In this document: positions 8,665 to 16,305 of the stretch, piece after piece
Layout: each line of letters begins with the position of its first letter
Numbering within the stretch: position 1 is the stretch's first letter
Program-made: the position numbers and the translations under genes
The notes under the pieces: generated by a model
Databases searched by the model: none
Told to the model about the DNA's origin: nothing
What the model saw: only the letters and a program-made list of their open reading frames with translations
Source: CAJWBT01 sp964401855
GTDB taxonomy: Bacteria > Chloroflexota > Dehalococcoidia > Lucifugimonadales > UBA3495
Length of the DNA: 38,232 nt
NCBI GenBank assembly: GCA_964401855.1
Contig: CAYOAF010000054.1
Span: 1 to 38,232, forward strand
Reading direction: 5' to 3'

Positions 8665-9009
8665 CTATTTAGGCCCGGACTTGTCCTCGAAGGCGCCCGT
8701 ATCCGGAAACACCTGGCGGTAGACCAGCCGCTGGCTCTTGGGGTGTTCGAAGGGCATGGGTATGGAGTTGGCTCGCAGCTCCAGATAGGTCTCGCCGTGC
8801 AGGACCCCCTCGTCCTCCAGCTCGTAGATGGCAAGATACTTGGCGCCTTCCCCTTCGCACAATTCGTACCGCCGGGCGCTGTGAATACCGGGCACCGATA
8901 CTCGCTCAGGAACGTGGGCCTCGTTGTACCACCGGTTGAACTCCCCCTCTATCTCCGCGCCGGGCTCCATGAACACCACCAGAAGGGCCCTGCCGATTTT
9001 CCCTTTCAT
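8665..9009 (-). CDS. EthD-like dimeric alpha/beta-barrel protein
   Basis: 114 residues from ATG 9009, which has GGAGGT six bases upstream (a GTG two codons earlier overlaps the ribosome-binding site and is unlikely). The segment FNRWYNEAHVPERVSVPGIHSARRYE is the hallmark of small ferredoxin-like dimeric barrel proteins related to EthD, with a conserved His in the EAHVPE stretch. Proteins of this kind are found beside oxygenases, aromatic-degradation genes and CoA-transferases in Chloroflexota and Actinobacteria. They bind or transform small hydrophobic compounds, but the role of this one is unknown. It sits next to the remnant of a molybdenum hydroxylase, which may once have been its partner. 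Confidence 0.72.
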   Translation of the reverse strand: MKGKIGRALLVVFMEPGAEIEGEFNRWYNEAHVPERVSVPGIHSARRYELCEGEGAKYLAIYELEDEGVLHGETYLELRANSIPMPFEHPKSQRLVYRQVFPDTGAFEDKSGPK

Positions 9010-9249
9010 GGTCACACCTCCGAATTATTGTCCAAGACCATAATAACGGCGAAACGCGGCGAACCCAAGAGCAGCCGGCATAGACGCAGACAGCCTTCCC
9101 CATGGTTTCGGCGGGGCAAGGATGAAATCCCAACGGGGTCTGGGCCTGGGAACATCGCCCCCGGCGCTCTCGGAGTGACCCATAGGACCAGCCCTGCTTT
9201 CCGAGGATGGATCAGAGAGCAGGCTACCTTCCTGACACCGGCTTCATCC

Positions 9250-9386
9250 TGGATGGCTGCCATCACCGCCACGGGATTCATCGGCAGCTGGGTCATCCGG
9301 GCTCCCGCCGCGTGGTGGACGGCGTTGGCCATTGCCGCCAGCACCGGCACAATCGGGGCCTTGTCGACACCCCTCACCCCAAACTG
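9250..9386 (-). pseudogene. Relic of a molybdenum hydroxylase large subunit (C-terminal end)
   Basis: A minus-strand reading starting near 9386 gives FGVRGVDKAPIVPVLAAM, then an ANAV...GARMTQLPMNP...MAAI stretch. This matches the conserved C-terminal end of xanthine dehydrogenase/CO-dehydrogenase large subunits: the GxKGxGE loop, then AAIANAV, then GxRxxxLPxxP. The loop's active-site glutamate is replaced (GVDKAP), and neither the roughly 700 preceding residues nor a start is present. The rest of the 9010-9424 spacer shows no other gene. It is best read as a decayed fragment. Confidence 0.55.
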
Positions 9387-9424
9387 GAGGCGTCGCCGCC
9401 TTACTGATTGCCCGGGGCGGTAGA

Positions 9425-9682
9425 TTACCGGCCGGGCGGTTGCTCATCCACACCACGCTTGGAACTTCGGATAACATACATGGTCGCCACCGCCGAGCGT
9501 AGAACGAGCTGATGGACTCCCTTGTGCTTGAACAAGATGGTCTCTGTGTCGAAGGCCAATACCTGGCCTTTGAGCTGGAAACCGTTGACCAGGTACAAGC
9601 TCAAGGCCTGGCCGGTGTCGAGGGCGTCCCTGAAGAACTGGTCGGCTAAGGTTGCGGCTTTCGCAGGCTTGCTCTCTGGCAT
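9425..9682 (-). CDS. hfq: Hfq-like RNA chaperone (Sm-like protein)
   Basis: 85 residues. The Sm1 motif is clear: LSLYLVNGFQLKGQVLAFD (28-45) matches the family's hydrophobic-VNG-hydrophobic-x-G-x-hydrophobic-xxFD pattern. A shorter Sm2 strand follows (VHQLVLRSAVATM), where the canonical YKHA is changed to LRSA. Hfq forms hexameric rings that bind U-rich and A-rich RNA and pair small RNAs with mRNAs. The C-terminal tail is short and basic. ATG 9682 has GGGAG about nine bases upstream. It lies 74 bases after the antiporter gene on the same strand and could be in its transcript. The altered Sm2 motif may affect proximal-face RNA binding. Confidence 0.8.
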   Translation of the reverse strand: MPESKPAKAATLADQFFRDALDTGQALSLYLVNGFQLKGQVLAFDTETILFKHKGVHQLVLRSAVATMYVIRSSKRGVDEQPPGR

Positions 9683-9756
9683 TGGTGTGCTCCCAAAATC
9701 TCTTTACCACCCCGGTAATACCAGGAGTGCGCCCCCCAGCGCGGTGGCCAAGATTT

Positions 9757-10884
9757 CTATAATGCCCACAATACCAGAGCCAGGATCGTATAGCACGTTA
9801 GAAGCTGCGCTCCCTCCAGCCAGTTGCTAAGTCCGTCCAGCAGCACCGGGATCATCAGGAGCACGCCCACTCCCAGAGAGAGCAGCTCCACCGGAGCGAA
9901 GATCAGGCCCAGGGGCCGTCCCATCACCATGCTGGCAAGCACGATCACGGGTAATACCATGCAGGCCACCTGGGAAGCGGAGCCCACCGAAATAGTGATG
10001 CTCATATCTATCTTGTTCTTCAGGGCGACGCTGATGGCCACGATGTGGTCCACCACGTTCTCGAAGAGGGGGATGACAATTAGACCGATGAAGGCCTGGG
10101 AGATACCGGTCGCTTCCACGAACGGAAGAATACTGCTTACCAGTAACGCGGAGACCAGAACGATGCCACTCGTGGAGGCTACCAGCAACAACAAACCCTT
10201 GCTGAGCGGCCAATTTGCACCTTCCTGATTCTCCTCCATGGGTTGCCGGCGGAGGGTGAAAACCACCGTAATCCCGTAAATCAGCAGGAGTAGGATGCAT
10301 AGCCCCGGTGTGAGAAAGGAGGCGCTGGCCGCGGCCTTCTCAGGCGCCAGGGCCAGCAGAACGGTTGGAAGACCGATGGCCAACGTCGCGATGACTATCA
10401 GAGTGAAGTTGGTCTGGACCAGGGCTCGGCTGAATATCAGCTCCCTGTATTTGAGCCCAGCCAAGAGAAGACTCGTACCCAAGACCAAGAGGAGTTGCCC
10501 CAGGACAGACCCGATGATGGTCATTCGCACAACAATCAACAAATCGTGGTTCACCGCCGCGATGGAGATAATCAACTCGGCCGCGTTTCCAAAAGTCGCG
10601 TTGAGAAGCCCACCGGTAACGCGGCCGAGTCGAGTACCGACCTCCTCCGTCGCCTGGCCGAGCCGGTAGCTCAGCGGAACGCAGGACAGGGCCGCACAGA
10701 CAAATGTGAACACGGCCCCCAAGTCGAACAACCGGCCCATGACGGCAAGGGGAATGAACAGCAGCATCGCGGTCATTACGCCATCAGCGGCCACCTTGTT
10801 CCCAAGAGTCAGAGAACACGTTGCAGCCTCGAGCCAGTGTTTCGCCGCCCAAGGTCTCACCAAATCCACTCTGCTATTGTTCAA
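9757..10884 (-). CDS. Calcium (cation)/proton antiporter, CaxA/ChaA family
   Basis: 375 residues with about eleven membrane segments in two homologous halves. The first alpha repeat has the canonical cation-binding motif (LLNATFGNAAELIIS). The second reads GLIVIPLFENVVDHIVA where the family usually has GNAAEH, so the essential acidic residue is Asp and the preceding Gly is Glu. Halves are joined by a polar acidic loop (RRQPMEENQEGAN), as in CaxA and VCX1. It exports Ca2+ or related cations in exchange for protons at the cytoplasmic membrane. The start is TTG at 10884 with GGAGG seven bases upstream; no other start fits. Hfq follows it on the same strand. Confidence 0.9.
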   Translation of the reverse strand: MNNSRVDLVRPWAAKHWLEAATCSLTLGNKVAADGVMTAMLLFIPLAVMGRLFDLGAVFTFVCAALSCVPLSYRLGQATEEVGTRLGRVTGGLLNATFGNAAELIISIAAVNHDLLIVVRMTIIGSVLGQLLLVLGTSLLLAGLKYRELIFSRALVQTNFTLIVIATLAIGLPTVLLALAPEKAAASASFLTPGLCILLLLIYGITVVFTLRRQPMEENQEGANWPLSKGLLLLVASTSGIVLVSALLVSSILPFVEATGISQAFIGLIVIPLFENVVDHIVAISVALKNKIDMSITISVGSASQVACMVLPVIVLASMVMGRPLGLIFAPVELLSLGVGVLLMIPVLLDGLSNWLEGAQLLTCYTILALVLWAL

Positions 10885-11590
10885 CTGAGCGCCTCCAACT
10901 TCGGTGAACTGCCGCCGCGACGTGTCGGGGTCCCTGCATTTCTTGAAGAGGGCTTCTCAATTGAGCACACTAATCCGATAACCGATACCGCAGCCGGGAT
11001 CAATCCGAGAGGAGTGGTTCAAAGGGCATGTTGGCGGAAAAGCAAGCCAAACCGGCCGCTTGGCGTCCCGCCGCCCGGGCCTTTCCCGCGGAACATGGCG
11101 GTCATGGGAATCAGGGGCGGAATGGGATTAACGAGAGGGACCTGAGTCAGTGGAAGGCTGAAGAAGGAACCGGTGCGGGTACGGCAATGCGCGGATACGC
11201 GGAAATGATTCAATACTTCCGTCCTTACGTCGGGGTTGGTCTGAGACCGGTCCCGACATTTGCGGGGCTTCAGGGCAATGGGCGGCCCTTGAGCCTACGC
11301 GTTATACGGATACTAGAAGTATCCTTTAAGGCGGCACAATCCCAGCACAATAGACTCAGGTTATTGTCAAGTATCTCGTCTAAACCTCTTTTTGGTCTTT
11401 TGGCCATTACATGAAGATCCTAGGGCGAGCGAGACGAGTCGCCAGGAGGAAGAAGGCCGGGGCTTCAGCAACCTGTCCGGCCGGTTGGCAACGATGGCCC
11501 GGGGGGAAAGCAGACCAGAAACACAGGCTGCCGGGGCTGGCGATAGAGGGCTATGCGCCCGGAGAGTCGACCGAGAAGTCAAATTGAAGG
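10885..11590. other. Gene-poor stretch of about 700 bases
   Basis: Lies between the antiporter start and the tRNA gene. Open frames on the plus strand here have no recognisable domain and no consistent ribosome-binding site. A small hairpin (ggatact/agtatcc, 11308-11324) and a 45-codon minus-strand ORF (11270-11407) are the only items worth naming; neither is secure. No match to a known riboswitch or structured RNA was recognised by eye. Confidence 0.5.
11270..11407 (-). CDS. Possible small CxxC protein
   Basis: 45 codons from ATG 11407. An AGGAT sequence lies about nine bases upstream. The peptide starts with a basic stretch (MAKRPKRGLDEIL), contains a CWDC pair (21-24) and ends with a basic tail (RITRRLKGRPLP). 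The composition looks protein-like and could bind metal or nucleic acid, but no family is recognised, and the ORF is short enough to occur by chance. It lies downstream of the tRNA gene on the same strand. Confidence 0.25.
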   Translation of the reverse strand: MAKRPKRGLDEILDNNLSLLCWDCAALKDTSSIRITRRLKGRPLP

Positions 11591-11667
11591 TGGTGGGCCT
11601 GGATGGACTCGAACCAACGACCTCGGTCTTATCAGGACCGCGCTCTAACCGCCTGAGCTACAGGCCC
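11591..11667 (-). tRNA. tRNA-Ile (GAU)
   Basis: The minus strand folds into a full cloverleaf of 77 bases: acceptor stem GGGCCTG/CAGGCCC, a D-arm with GCTC/GAGC, anticodon stem CGGTC/GACCG with loop CTGATAA (anticodon GAT), T-loop TTCGAGT, discriminator A, and an encoded CCA end (11593-11591). The T-stem GTTGG/CCATC has one U-U mismatch at its second pair. It stands alone, not in an rRNA spacer, and has its own promoter just upstream. Confidence 0.95.
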
Positions 11668-11688
11668 ACTATTGCTGGCAGCATTTGA

Positions 11689-11717
11689 ATTATAACCAGG
11701 GACCGGCCGGGTATCAA
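11689..11717 (-). promoter_or_regulatory. Sigma70-type promoter of tRNA-Ile
   Basis: On the minus strand TTGATA (11717-11712) and a perfect TATAAT (11694-11689) are 17 bases apart, placing the start near 11681, about 14 bases before the tRNA. The -35 box overlaps the stop codon of the MscS gene. Confidence 0.75.
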
Positions 11718-12964
11718 GGACCACCGGCCTCCCCGCCACTAGGCGATTCCGGTTTCCTGCCAGCATCCTCAGCGACGTGCATCTCCTGGGGCGGCCGAAA
11801 CGGCCGCCGGCCCCGGCGGCGGCGGCCCCGGCTTTGAGGCCGTCCCGCCGGTTTTCCCCGGCCACCGGCCACCGAGGTTCCGGCCCCCCACTGCTTGGGA
11901 AGTTGGATGGTCCGCACCGGGTAGTTGATCACGATGCCGTTTTCATTCAATCGCTGATGAAGCCTCTGCATCAAGGCGGTCTGAACAGAGAAGCTTCCCA
12001 ACCGGTCACTGGCCTGAACGAAAAGCCAGAAATTCACGTTGGAGTCACCGAAGTCCTCAAACCCAAACCAGCCCCCGTAGCCCTTGACGGCGCTGGGCTC
12101 AGCCTCCAGCACCTCGTCCATGACCTCCCGGCAGACCCGCTCCACCTCGTACAGGTCGCTGTCGTAGCTCACGCCGCACCTGAGATACACATTCACCGCT
12201 GGCACCGGACGCTGGTAGTTGGTGATGATAGTCTCGGCGAACCGGTTGTTGGGCACCATCACCAGGTTGTTCCGCCAGGTACAGATGCGGGTGCTGCGCC
12301 AGCCCACTTCCACCACGTATCCCGTGATGCCGCCTTCCAGTTCGATGAAATCACCCGGCGCCACAACCCCCTCGGTCATCACGTAGGTCCCGGCGAACAG
12401 GTTGGCCAGCGTGGGCTGGATGGCCAGGGCGATGGCCAAGCCTCCCAACCCCAGGCCGGCGATCAGAGGGCTGACGTTGATGTCGAGGAGGTCCAGCATT
12501 AAGATGGCGCCCAGGCCGTAGATCAAAGCCACGGTGAACCGCTGCAGGAGCGGGAACATCCGCAGGTCCACTACATGCCGAGTGCGCGACGCCAGGTTCT
12601 CCAGGTACCAATCGATGGCATTGGACGCCACGGCGGTCACGACTAGGATGCCCAGGAAGATGCCCAGCAAACCGGCAACGGTGTCCGCGGCACCCCTCTG
12701 TTCGGCGCTCAGGTCCAACGGTATGGCGATAGCCAGGTACACGCCCAGCACGACGATGCCCAGGGTGAGGGGCCAGCGGGTAGCCCGCACCATTCTGGAG
12801 TCCAGGTCGCTGGGGGTCCACTGAGTGACACGCATAACGAGCCGGAACAACAGCTTGTGGAAGACCACGGCCGTGATCAGGGTGGTCAGGACACCGGCAG
12901 CCACGGTGGCCGGGTCCAACCACGCCGGGTCTCCCAGTCCAAAACGCGCCAGAACAAAATACAT
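11714..12964 (-). CDS. MscS-family mechanosensitive ion channel
   Basis: 416 residues from ATG 12964. Three to four hydrophobic helices near the N-terminus are followed by the signature pore helix (GLGLGGLAIALAIQPTLANLFAG) with its Gly/Ala packing pattern. The MscS beta domain comes next (GDFIELEGGITGYVVEVGWRSTRI, then NNLVMVPNNRF) and the C-terminal alpha/beta domain after that. The protein opens under membrane tension to release solutes during osmotic downshock. The last 50 residues are Arg/Gly/Pro-rich and low in complexity, beyond the normal family end. The frame is open to 13084, but a likely extended -10 at 13052-13060 lies inside that extension, which supports the start at 12964. Confidence 0.92.
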   Translation of the reverse strand: MYFVLARFGLGDPAWLDPATVAAGVLTTLITAVVFHKLLFRLVMRVTQWTPSDLDSRMVRATRWPLTLGIVVLGVYLAIAIPLDLSAEQRGAADTVAGLLGIFLGILVVTAVASNAIDWYLENLASRTRHVVDLRMFPLLQRFTVALIYGLGAILMLDLLDINVSPLIAGLGLGGLAIALAIQPTLANLFAGTYVMTEGVVAPGDFIELEGGITGYVVEVGWRSTRICTWRNNLVMVPNNRFAETIITNYQRPVPAVNVYLRCGVSYDSDLYEVERVCREVMDEVLEAEPSAVKGYGGWFGFEDFGDSNVNFWLFVQASDRLGSFSVQTALMQRLHQRLNENGIVINYPVRTIQLPKQWGAGTSVAGGRGKPAGRPQSRGRRRRGRRPFRPPQEMHVAEDAGRKPESPSGGEAGGP

Positions 12965-13051
12965 TACCCGATACAACTCCAGCCGGGACCGCACCGGCGC
13001 GTCGGCGCCAAGGCGGATTGAGCTATACTTCTGCACCAGCAGCTTCGAAAG

Positions 13052-13060
13052 ATTATACCA
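13052..13060 (-). promoter_or_regulatory. Extended -10 promoter candidate for the MscS gene
   Basis: The minus strand reads TGG-TATAAT, a perfect -10 with the TG extension; no -35 is needed or seen. Transcription would begin near 13045, about 80 bases before the ATG at 12964. Confidence 0.5.
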
Positions 13061-13245
13061 CCGGGCGCCGGTATTCCGGCCCACGCTGCCCTATAGGTTG
13101 CTGGGCCGGGCGAGGCCTGAATCCGGGTCCCTCCCCTTGGCCCCTTTTGAACGAGGGGGATTCGACCCAACGGCGCAGCATTCGGTCCTGTCCAGCCGTT
13201 CCCGCGAGCGGCCACACTCCATCAACACCGAAGGAGGCATGAGAC

Positions 13246-13647
13246 ATGAAGGTAAATGTCATCCGGCCCGAAGACCGCCCGACCTACATCGGTCAGGGCC
13301 GCCTGACCAAGGTTCTCCTGGAACCCAGCGACGGCGTGGACAGCTTCTCTTGCGTCAGGGTGCTGTTCCCACCCGGTGAGAGGTCGGAACCCCACGCCAA
13401 GCCGGCGACAACCGAGGTGGTCATCACCCAGCGGGGGACTCTAACCTTGATCTCCGGGGGAGGGCAATACTCCCTGCCCGCCGGGGCGGTTGTCATCATC
13501 GAACCGGGCACCGAGCACGTCCACGCCAACTTGACCGGCGACCCGGTGGAGATCCTCGTCTTGCTCACGCCGCCGGGGCCGGAGCAGGTCTTCAAGGGGC
13601 GGCAGCCTCTGAGTGAAATACAACACGATTCGGCCAAGATCACATAG
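13246..13647 (+). CDS. Small cupin-domain protein
   Basis: 133 residues. A single cupin barrel: the first motif is partly visible (PPGERSEPHAKPATTEVVITQRG) and the second as PAGAVVIIEPGTEHVHANLTGDPVEIL. His and Glu residues are in positions that usually bind a metal, although motif 1 has only one clear His. Small cupins of this type include isomerases, dioxygenase-like proteins and sensors of sugars or metals. ATG 13246 follows an AAGGAGG site. It is read divergently from the MscS gene and runs towards the sirtuin gene. No specific function can be assigned. Confidence 0.78.
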   Translation: MKVNVIRPEDRPTYIGQGRLTKVLLEPSDGVDSFSCVRVLFPPGERSEPHAKPATTEVVITQRGTLTLISGGGQYSLPAGAVVIIEPGTEHVHANLTGDPVEILVLLTPPGPEQVFKGRQPLSEIQHDSAKIT

Positions 13648-13710
13648 CGCGGTGGCCGCCGTTGCTGCCTATCGCCGCGGGGTGCGATCTCCGGACCGGC
13701 TGGATACCGG

Positions 13711-14526
13711 TTACGGCTTATCTGCCCCCCGGCCGCGGCGGAGGAGGTCCACCAACAGCGGCAAGAGATCACCCGAAGGTCCGTCCAGGGCTATGTCGCA
13801 CGCTGAGGTGAGGGCGGTCTGATGCGGGTTGACCTCAATCAAGGCGGCGCCTCTTTCCTGCGCCAGCACGGGCAGCTGTGCCGCCGGATTGACCCAGCCG
13901 GAGGTCCCGACGAGCAACATGCAATCGCTCTTCTCCGCTTGCTCCCAACAAGCCTGGAGCACTTGTTGCGGGATCGGCTCTCCGAACATCACCGTGTCCA
14001 TCTTGACCATTCCGAGGCAGTCCGGGCACCGGGGCGGCAGGTCCCCAATGGGGAAACCCTCCCGGGTGCGGCGCCTCCCGCAATCCATGCACCTCAGCCA
14101 GCTGCGGTTGCCGTGAATCTCCAGGAGGGACTCACTGCCCGCCCGGCGATGCAGGTTGTCCACGTTCTGGGTCACGGTGCACTTCAGCAGCCCCAACCGC
14201 TCCAGTTCGACCAGGGAATAGTGGCCGGGGTTGGGCGACGCCCCCTCCAGGGCCAGCTTCAGCTCGTGTACCGGGTTGTCCGGCTCCCCTTCATCGCGCA
14301 GCCTCGTTTCCCACCAGAGCCCGGGGTCGCGGAGGAACTCCCGATAGGCCTGCATGGGCGGCTCTCCGTACTTGGTCCAAAGGCCACCGGGGCCACGGAA
14401 CGGCGGGATGCCGCTCTCCACCGAAAGCCCGGCGCCCGTCAAGGCCACCAGATGCTTGGCGGAAAGGATAGCCTCGGCAGCCCGCTCCAACTTGCCCTGG
14501 GTCTCATCGGCTAGCTCAACCATCAT
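13711..14526 (-). CDS. Sir2-family NAD-dependent protein deacylase
   Basis: 271 residues. The NAD-binding motifs GAGLSVESGIPPFRG (31-45) and TQNVDNLH (119-126), the catalytic His138 (HGN), and a structural zinc finger with four cysteines (C146, C149, C167, C170) are all intact. Later strands (LLVGTSGWVNPAAQLP and ALIEVNPHQT) complete the Rossmann fold. Sirtuins remove acyl groups from lysine side chains and yield O-acyl-ADP-ribose; bacterial substrates include acetyl-CoA synthetase. ATG 14526 has GGAG seven bases upstream, and a promoter candidate lies at 14560-14586. It is transcribed towards the cupin gene. Confidence 0.93.
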   Translation of the reverse strand: MMVELADETQGKLERAAEAILSAKHLVALTGAGLSVESGIPPFRGPGGLWTKYGEPPMQAYREFLRDPGLWWETRLRDEGEPDNPVHELKLALEGASPNPGHYSLVELERLGLLKCTVTQNVDNLHRRAGSESLLEIHGNRSWLRCMDCGRRRTREGFPIGDLPPRCPDCLGMVKMDTVMFGEPIPQQVLQACWEQAEKSDCMLLVGTSGWVNPAAQLPVLAQERGAALIEVNPHQTALTSACDIALDGPSGDLLPLLVDLLRRGRGADKP

Positions 14527-14559
14527 CTGTCAGCTCCAAAATCCCTCCACCTACCGGGT

Positions 14560-14586
14560 ATTCTACCCCACCCGCCGGCACGTCAA
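14560..14586 (-). promoter_or_regulatory. Promoter candidate for the sirtuin gene
   Basis: On the minus strand TTGACG (14586-14581) and TAGAAT (14565-14560) are good hexamers, but the spacer is only 15 bases. The start would be about 27 bases before the ATG at 14526. The rest of the spacer up to 14825 holds no gene. Confidence 0.4.
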
Positions 14587-14825
14587 GGTCTTCCGGGGGG
14601 ACACCGCACCAAGCGGAGGCCGGTGCCCCGGGGGGCGAGCGTTTCAGCTTCGGGGGACCTGCCAGGATTACCGGCGCGGCACGGACTGTGACCGAACGTG
14701 GTGTTGATGACGTTTGCCGCCGCCCCGCACCCACGGACCCACGTGATTGAGGCTGTGGCCCGCCGGGGAGTGTGTCCGGAATAGGAAAGGGCGAACCTGT
14801 GGCCCCGGGGTCCGCGAGGCCCGGC

Positions 14826-15479
14826 TCAATGGGGCTCGGGGAAAGCCTCCCTCCCGATAAGGGGCACGAACCGGCACGGCCCCAGCATGCTGACCGACAA
14901 CCCCTCGTCGGTGCGAAGGGCCTTCACCAGGTACTGCTGCTCCAGCGGCCCAACGGGGATGGCCAGCCTGCCGCCGGGCGCCAGCTGGGACACCAGCGAT
15001 TCCGGAAGTCTTGGGGAGGCGGCGGCCACGACGATTGCATCGAAGGGAGCCCGGCTGGGACAGCCCATGGTTGGACCCGCCTCCCGCACCTCGACGTTGT
15101 TGTATCCCAACTCCGCCAAGATGCCCCTGGCGCGCACCGCCAGGACCGGGACCAGCTCCACGGAAACCACCCGTCCCCGGGGAACGAGCAGGGAGAGTAT
15201 CGCCGCCTGGTAACCGCTGCCAGTGCCAACTTCAAGAACTCTTTCCCATCCACTGAGCCCGAGGGCAACAGCCATCAAGGCCACCATGTAGGGTTGAGAG
15301 ATGGTCTGGCCTTCGCCGATGCTCAGGGGCTGATCCATGTAGGCCATGTGCCGGCTCTCCGCGGGCACGAACCGCTCCCTGGGCACCTGCTCCATAGCCC
15401 GGATGACCGATTCAGAACGCACGTTACGCCACAAGCTACGGAAAAGGCTATTCCGGGATTTCGCCAGGTTTTTATCCAT
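14826..15479 (-). CDS. pcm: Protein-L-isoaspartate O-methyltransferase
   Basis: 217 residues from ATG 15479; a GTG four codons earlier (15491) is possible but has no ribosome-binding site. It carries the SAM-binding loop of the family (RVLEVGTGSGYQAAILSLL), the preceding GEGQTISQPYMVALM segment that contacts the isoaspartyl substrate, and the FDAIVVAAASPRLPESLVSQLAPGGRLAIPVG stretch. The enzyme starts repair of damaged aspartyl and asparaginyl residues in proteins. Length is normal for the bacterial family. It is divergent from the HTH regulator of the tetrapyrrole cluster and has its own promoter (15504-15532). Confidence 0.93.
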   Translation of the reverse strand: MDKNLAKSRNSLFRSLWRNVRSESVIRAMEQVPRERFVPAESRHMAYMDQPLSIGEGQTISQPYMVALMAVALGLSGWERVLEVGTGSGYQAAILSLLVPRGRVVSVELVPVLAVRARGILAELGYNNVEVREAGPTMGCPSRAPFDAIVVAAASPRLPESLVSQLAPGGRLAIPVGPLEQQYLVKALRTDEGLSVSMLGPCRFVPLIGREAFPEPH

Positions 15480-15503
15480 GTCTCCCGGCACCTCAACACA
15501 ATC

Positions 15504-15532
15504 ACTATAGCACGATGCCGCTTTCTCCTCAA
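15504..15532 (-). promoter_or_regulatory. Sigma70-type promoter of pcm
   Basis: On the minus strand TTGAGG (15532-15527) and TATAGT (15509-15504) are spaced by 17 bases, about 25 bases before the start codon. Confidence 0.6.
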
Positions 15533-15578
15533 CGCAACCGGCTGGGAGGCGCCCACCGAATTCGCTCGAGTTCTCCCA

Positions 15579-15607
15579 TTGACGCTACCTGGCCTCTATG
15601 CTAGTCT
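15579..15607 (+). promoter_or_regulatory. Promoter candidate for the HTH regulator and tetrapyrrole cluster
   Basis: TTGACG (15579-15584) and TAGTCT (15602-15607) are 17 bases apart. The predicted start, near 15614, is followed at once by the palindrome at 15625-15639. Confidence 0.45.
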
Positions 15608-15624
15608 CAAATGAACTGGTTAGA

Positions 15625-15639
15625 CTGTAATCTATACAG
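15625..15639. promoter_or_regulatory. Candidate operator CTGTA-N5-TACAG
   Basis: A perfect 5-base inverted repeat (ctgta / tacag) with a 5-base centre lies between the likely promoter and the start of the HTH protein gene. Its position just downstream of the transcription start fits autorepression by that protein. It is a short motif and could be chance. Confidence 0.35.
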
Positions 15640-15675
15640 CCCGCAGTAGAATACTAAAGGTTTTAGCAGATTTTC

Positions 15676-16305
15676 ATGGACGCACTCCCGGCAAGCAATA
15701 CAACGCGCTGGCTCCCCCTTGGCGACGCCTGCCGCCTCTTGGACGTGAGCCAGGCCACTCTCCGCCAGTGGGCCGACTGCGGCCACCTTCGGGTATACCG
15801 CACCCCGGGCGGCCACCGCCGGTTCCTGCAAGATGACGTGGAGACGCTCATCAACGGGGACTTCCTCGGTCCGGAGCCAGGCAGGGAAGCCGGACTGGAA
15901 CAATCGGTGCTCCGCCGCATCCGCCGCCGGCTGCACCACCAGAGCATGGACCGCCAGGCCTGGTACCAGCGGGTCGAAGCGGAAAACCGGGTGCGTCTGC
16001 GCCTCTTTGGCCGCCGGCTGCTCTCCCTGCTGGCCCAGCAGGGGCCGGTAAGGCCGCGACGCCGGCAGGTCCTCACCGAGGCCTACCTGCTGGGCCGCGA
16101 GTACGCGGCCGAGATGGCCGGGCGAAGCGCCCCCCTCAAAGAAACCGTTGAGGCCTTCTTTTTCTTCCGGACCATGGTGCTTGACCTGGCCGAGCCTCGC
16201 TCCTGGAACCGCATCCTGGAGTTGGCCGACCAGGCGCTGATGGGTGTAATCGAGTCTTATCAGGAGCGCATGCCCCAACCGGAGCCCGCTGGAGTTGCGC
16301 GGTAA
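15676..16305 (+). CDS. MerR-like helix-turn-helix regulator with helical C-terminal domain
   Basis: 209 residues. The N-terminal 60 residues are a winged helix of the MerR/excisionase type (LGDACRLLDVSQATLRQWADCGHLRVYRTPGGHRRF), a DNA-binding domain with the RTPGGHRRF wing seen in MerR, CarH and LitR regulators. The rest is arginine-rich and helical, ending in a YLLGREYAAEMAGRSAPLKETVEAFFFFRTMVLDL segment that resembles the RsbRD-type N-terminal domain. There is no B12-binding DxHxxG motif, so it is not a standard CarH. The stop is 46 bases before the siroheme decarboxylase start, so it is probably the first gene of the cluster and a candidate regulator of tetrapyrrole synthesis. The ligand is unknown. 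Confidence 0.75.
   Translation: MDALPASNTTRWLPLGDACRLLDVSQATLRQWADCGHLRVYRTPGGHRRFLQDDVETLINGDFLGPEPGREAGLEQSVLRRIRRRLHHQSMDRQAWYQRVEAENRVRLRLFGRRLLSLLAQQGPVRPRRRQVLTEAYLLGREYAAEMAGRSAPLKETVEAFFFFRTMVLDLAEPRSWNRILELADQALMGVIESYQERMPQPEPAGVAR

Noticed and set aside
8599..9423. 274-codon plus-strand open frame
   Set aside because: Overlaps the EthD-like gene and the molybdenum hydroxylase relic on the other strand; no domain.
10495..11145. 216-codon plus-strand open frame
   Set aside because: Its first half is antisense to the antiporter; the rest has no domain or ribosome-binding site.
11392..11590. Possible structured RNA or riboswitch (gcaacctg...ggttggcaac pairing)
   Set aside because: Compared by eye with SAM-I, cobalamin, c-di-GMP and SRP RNA consensus features; none matches, and no regulated gene follows.
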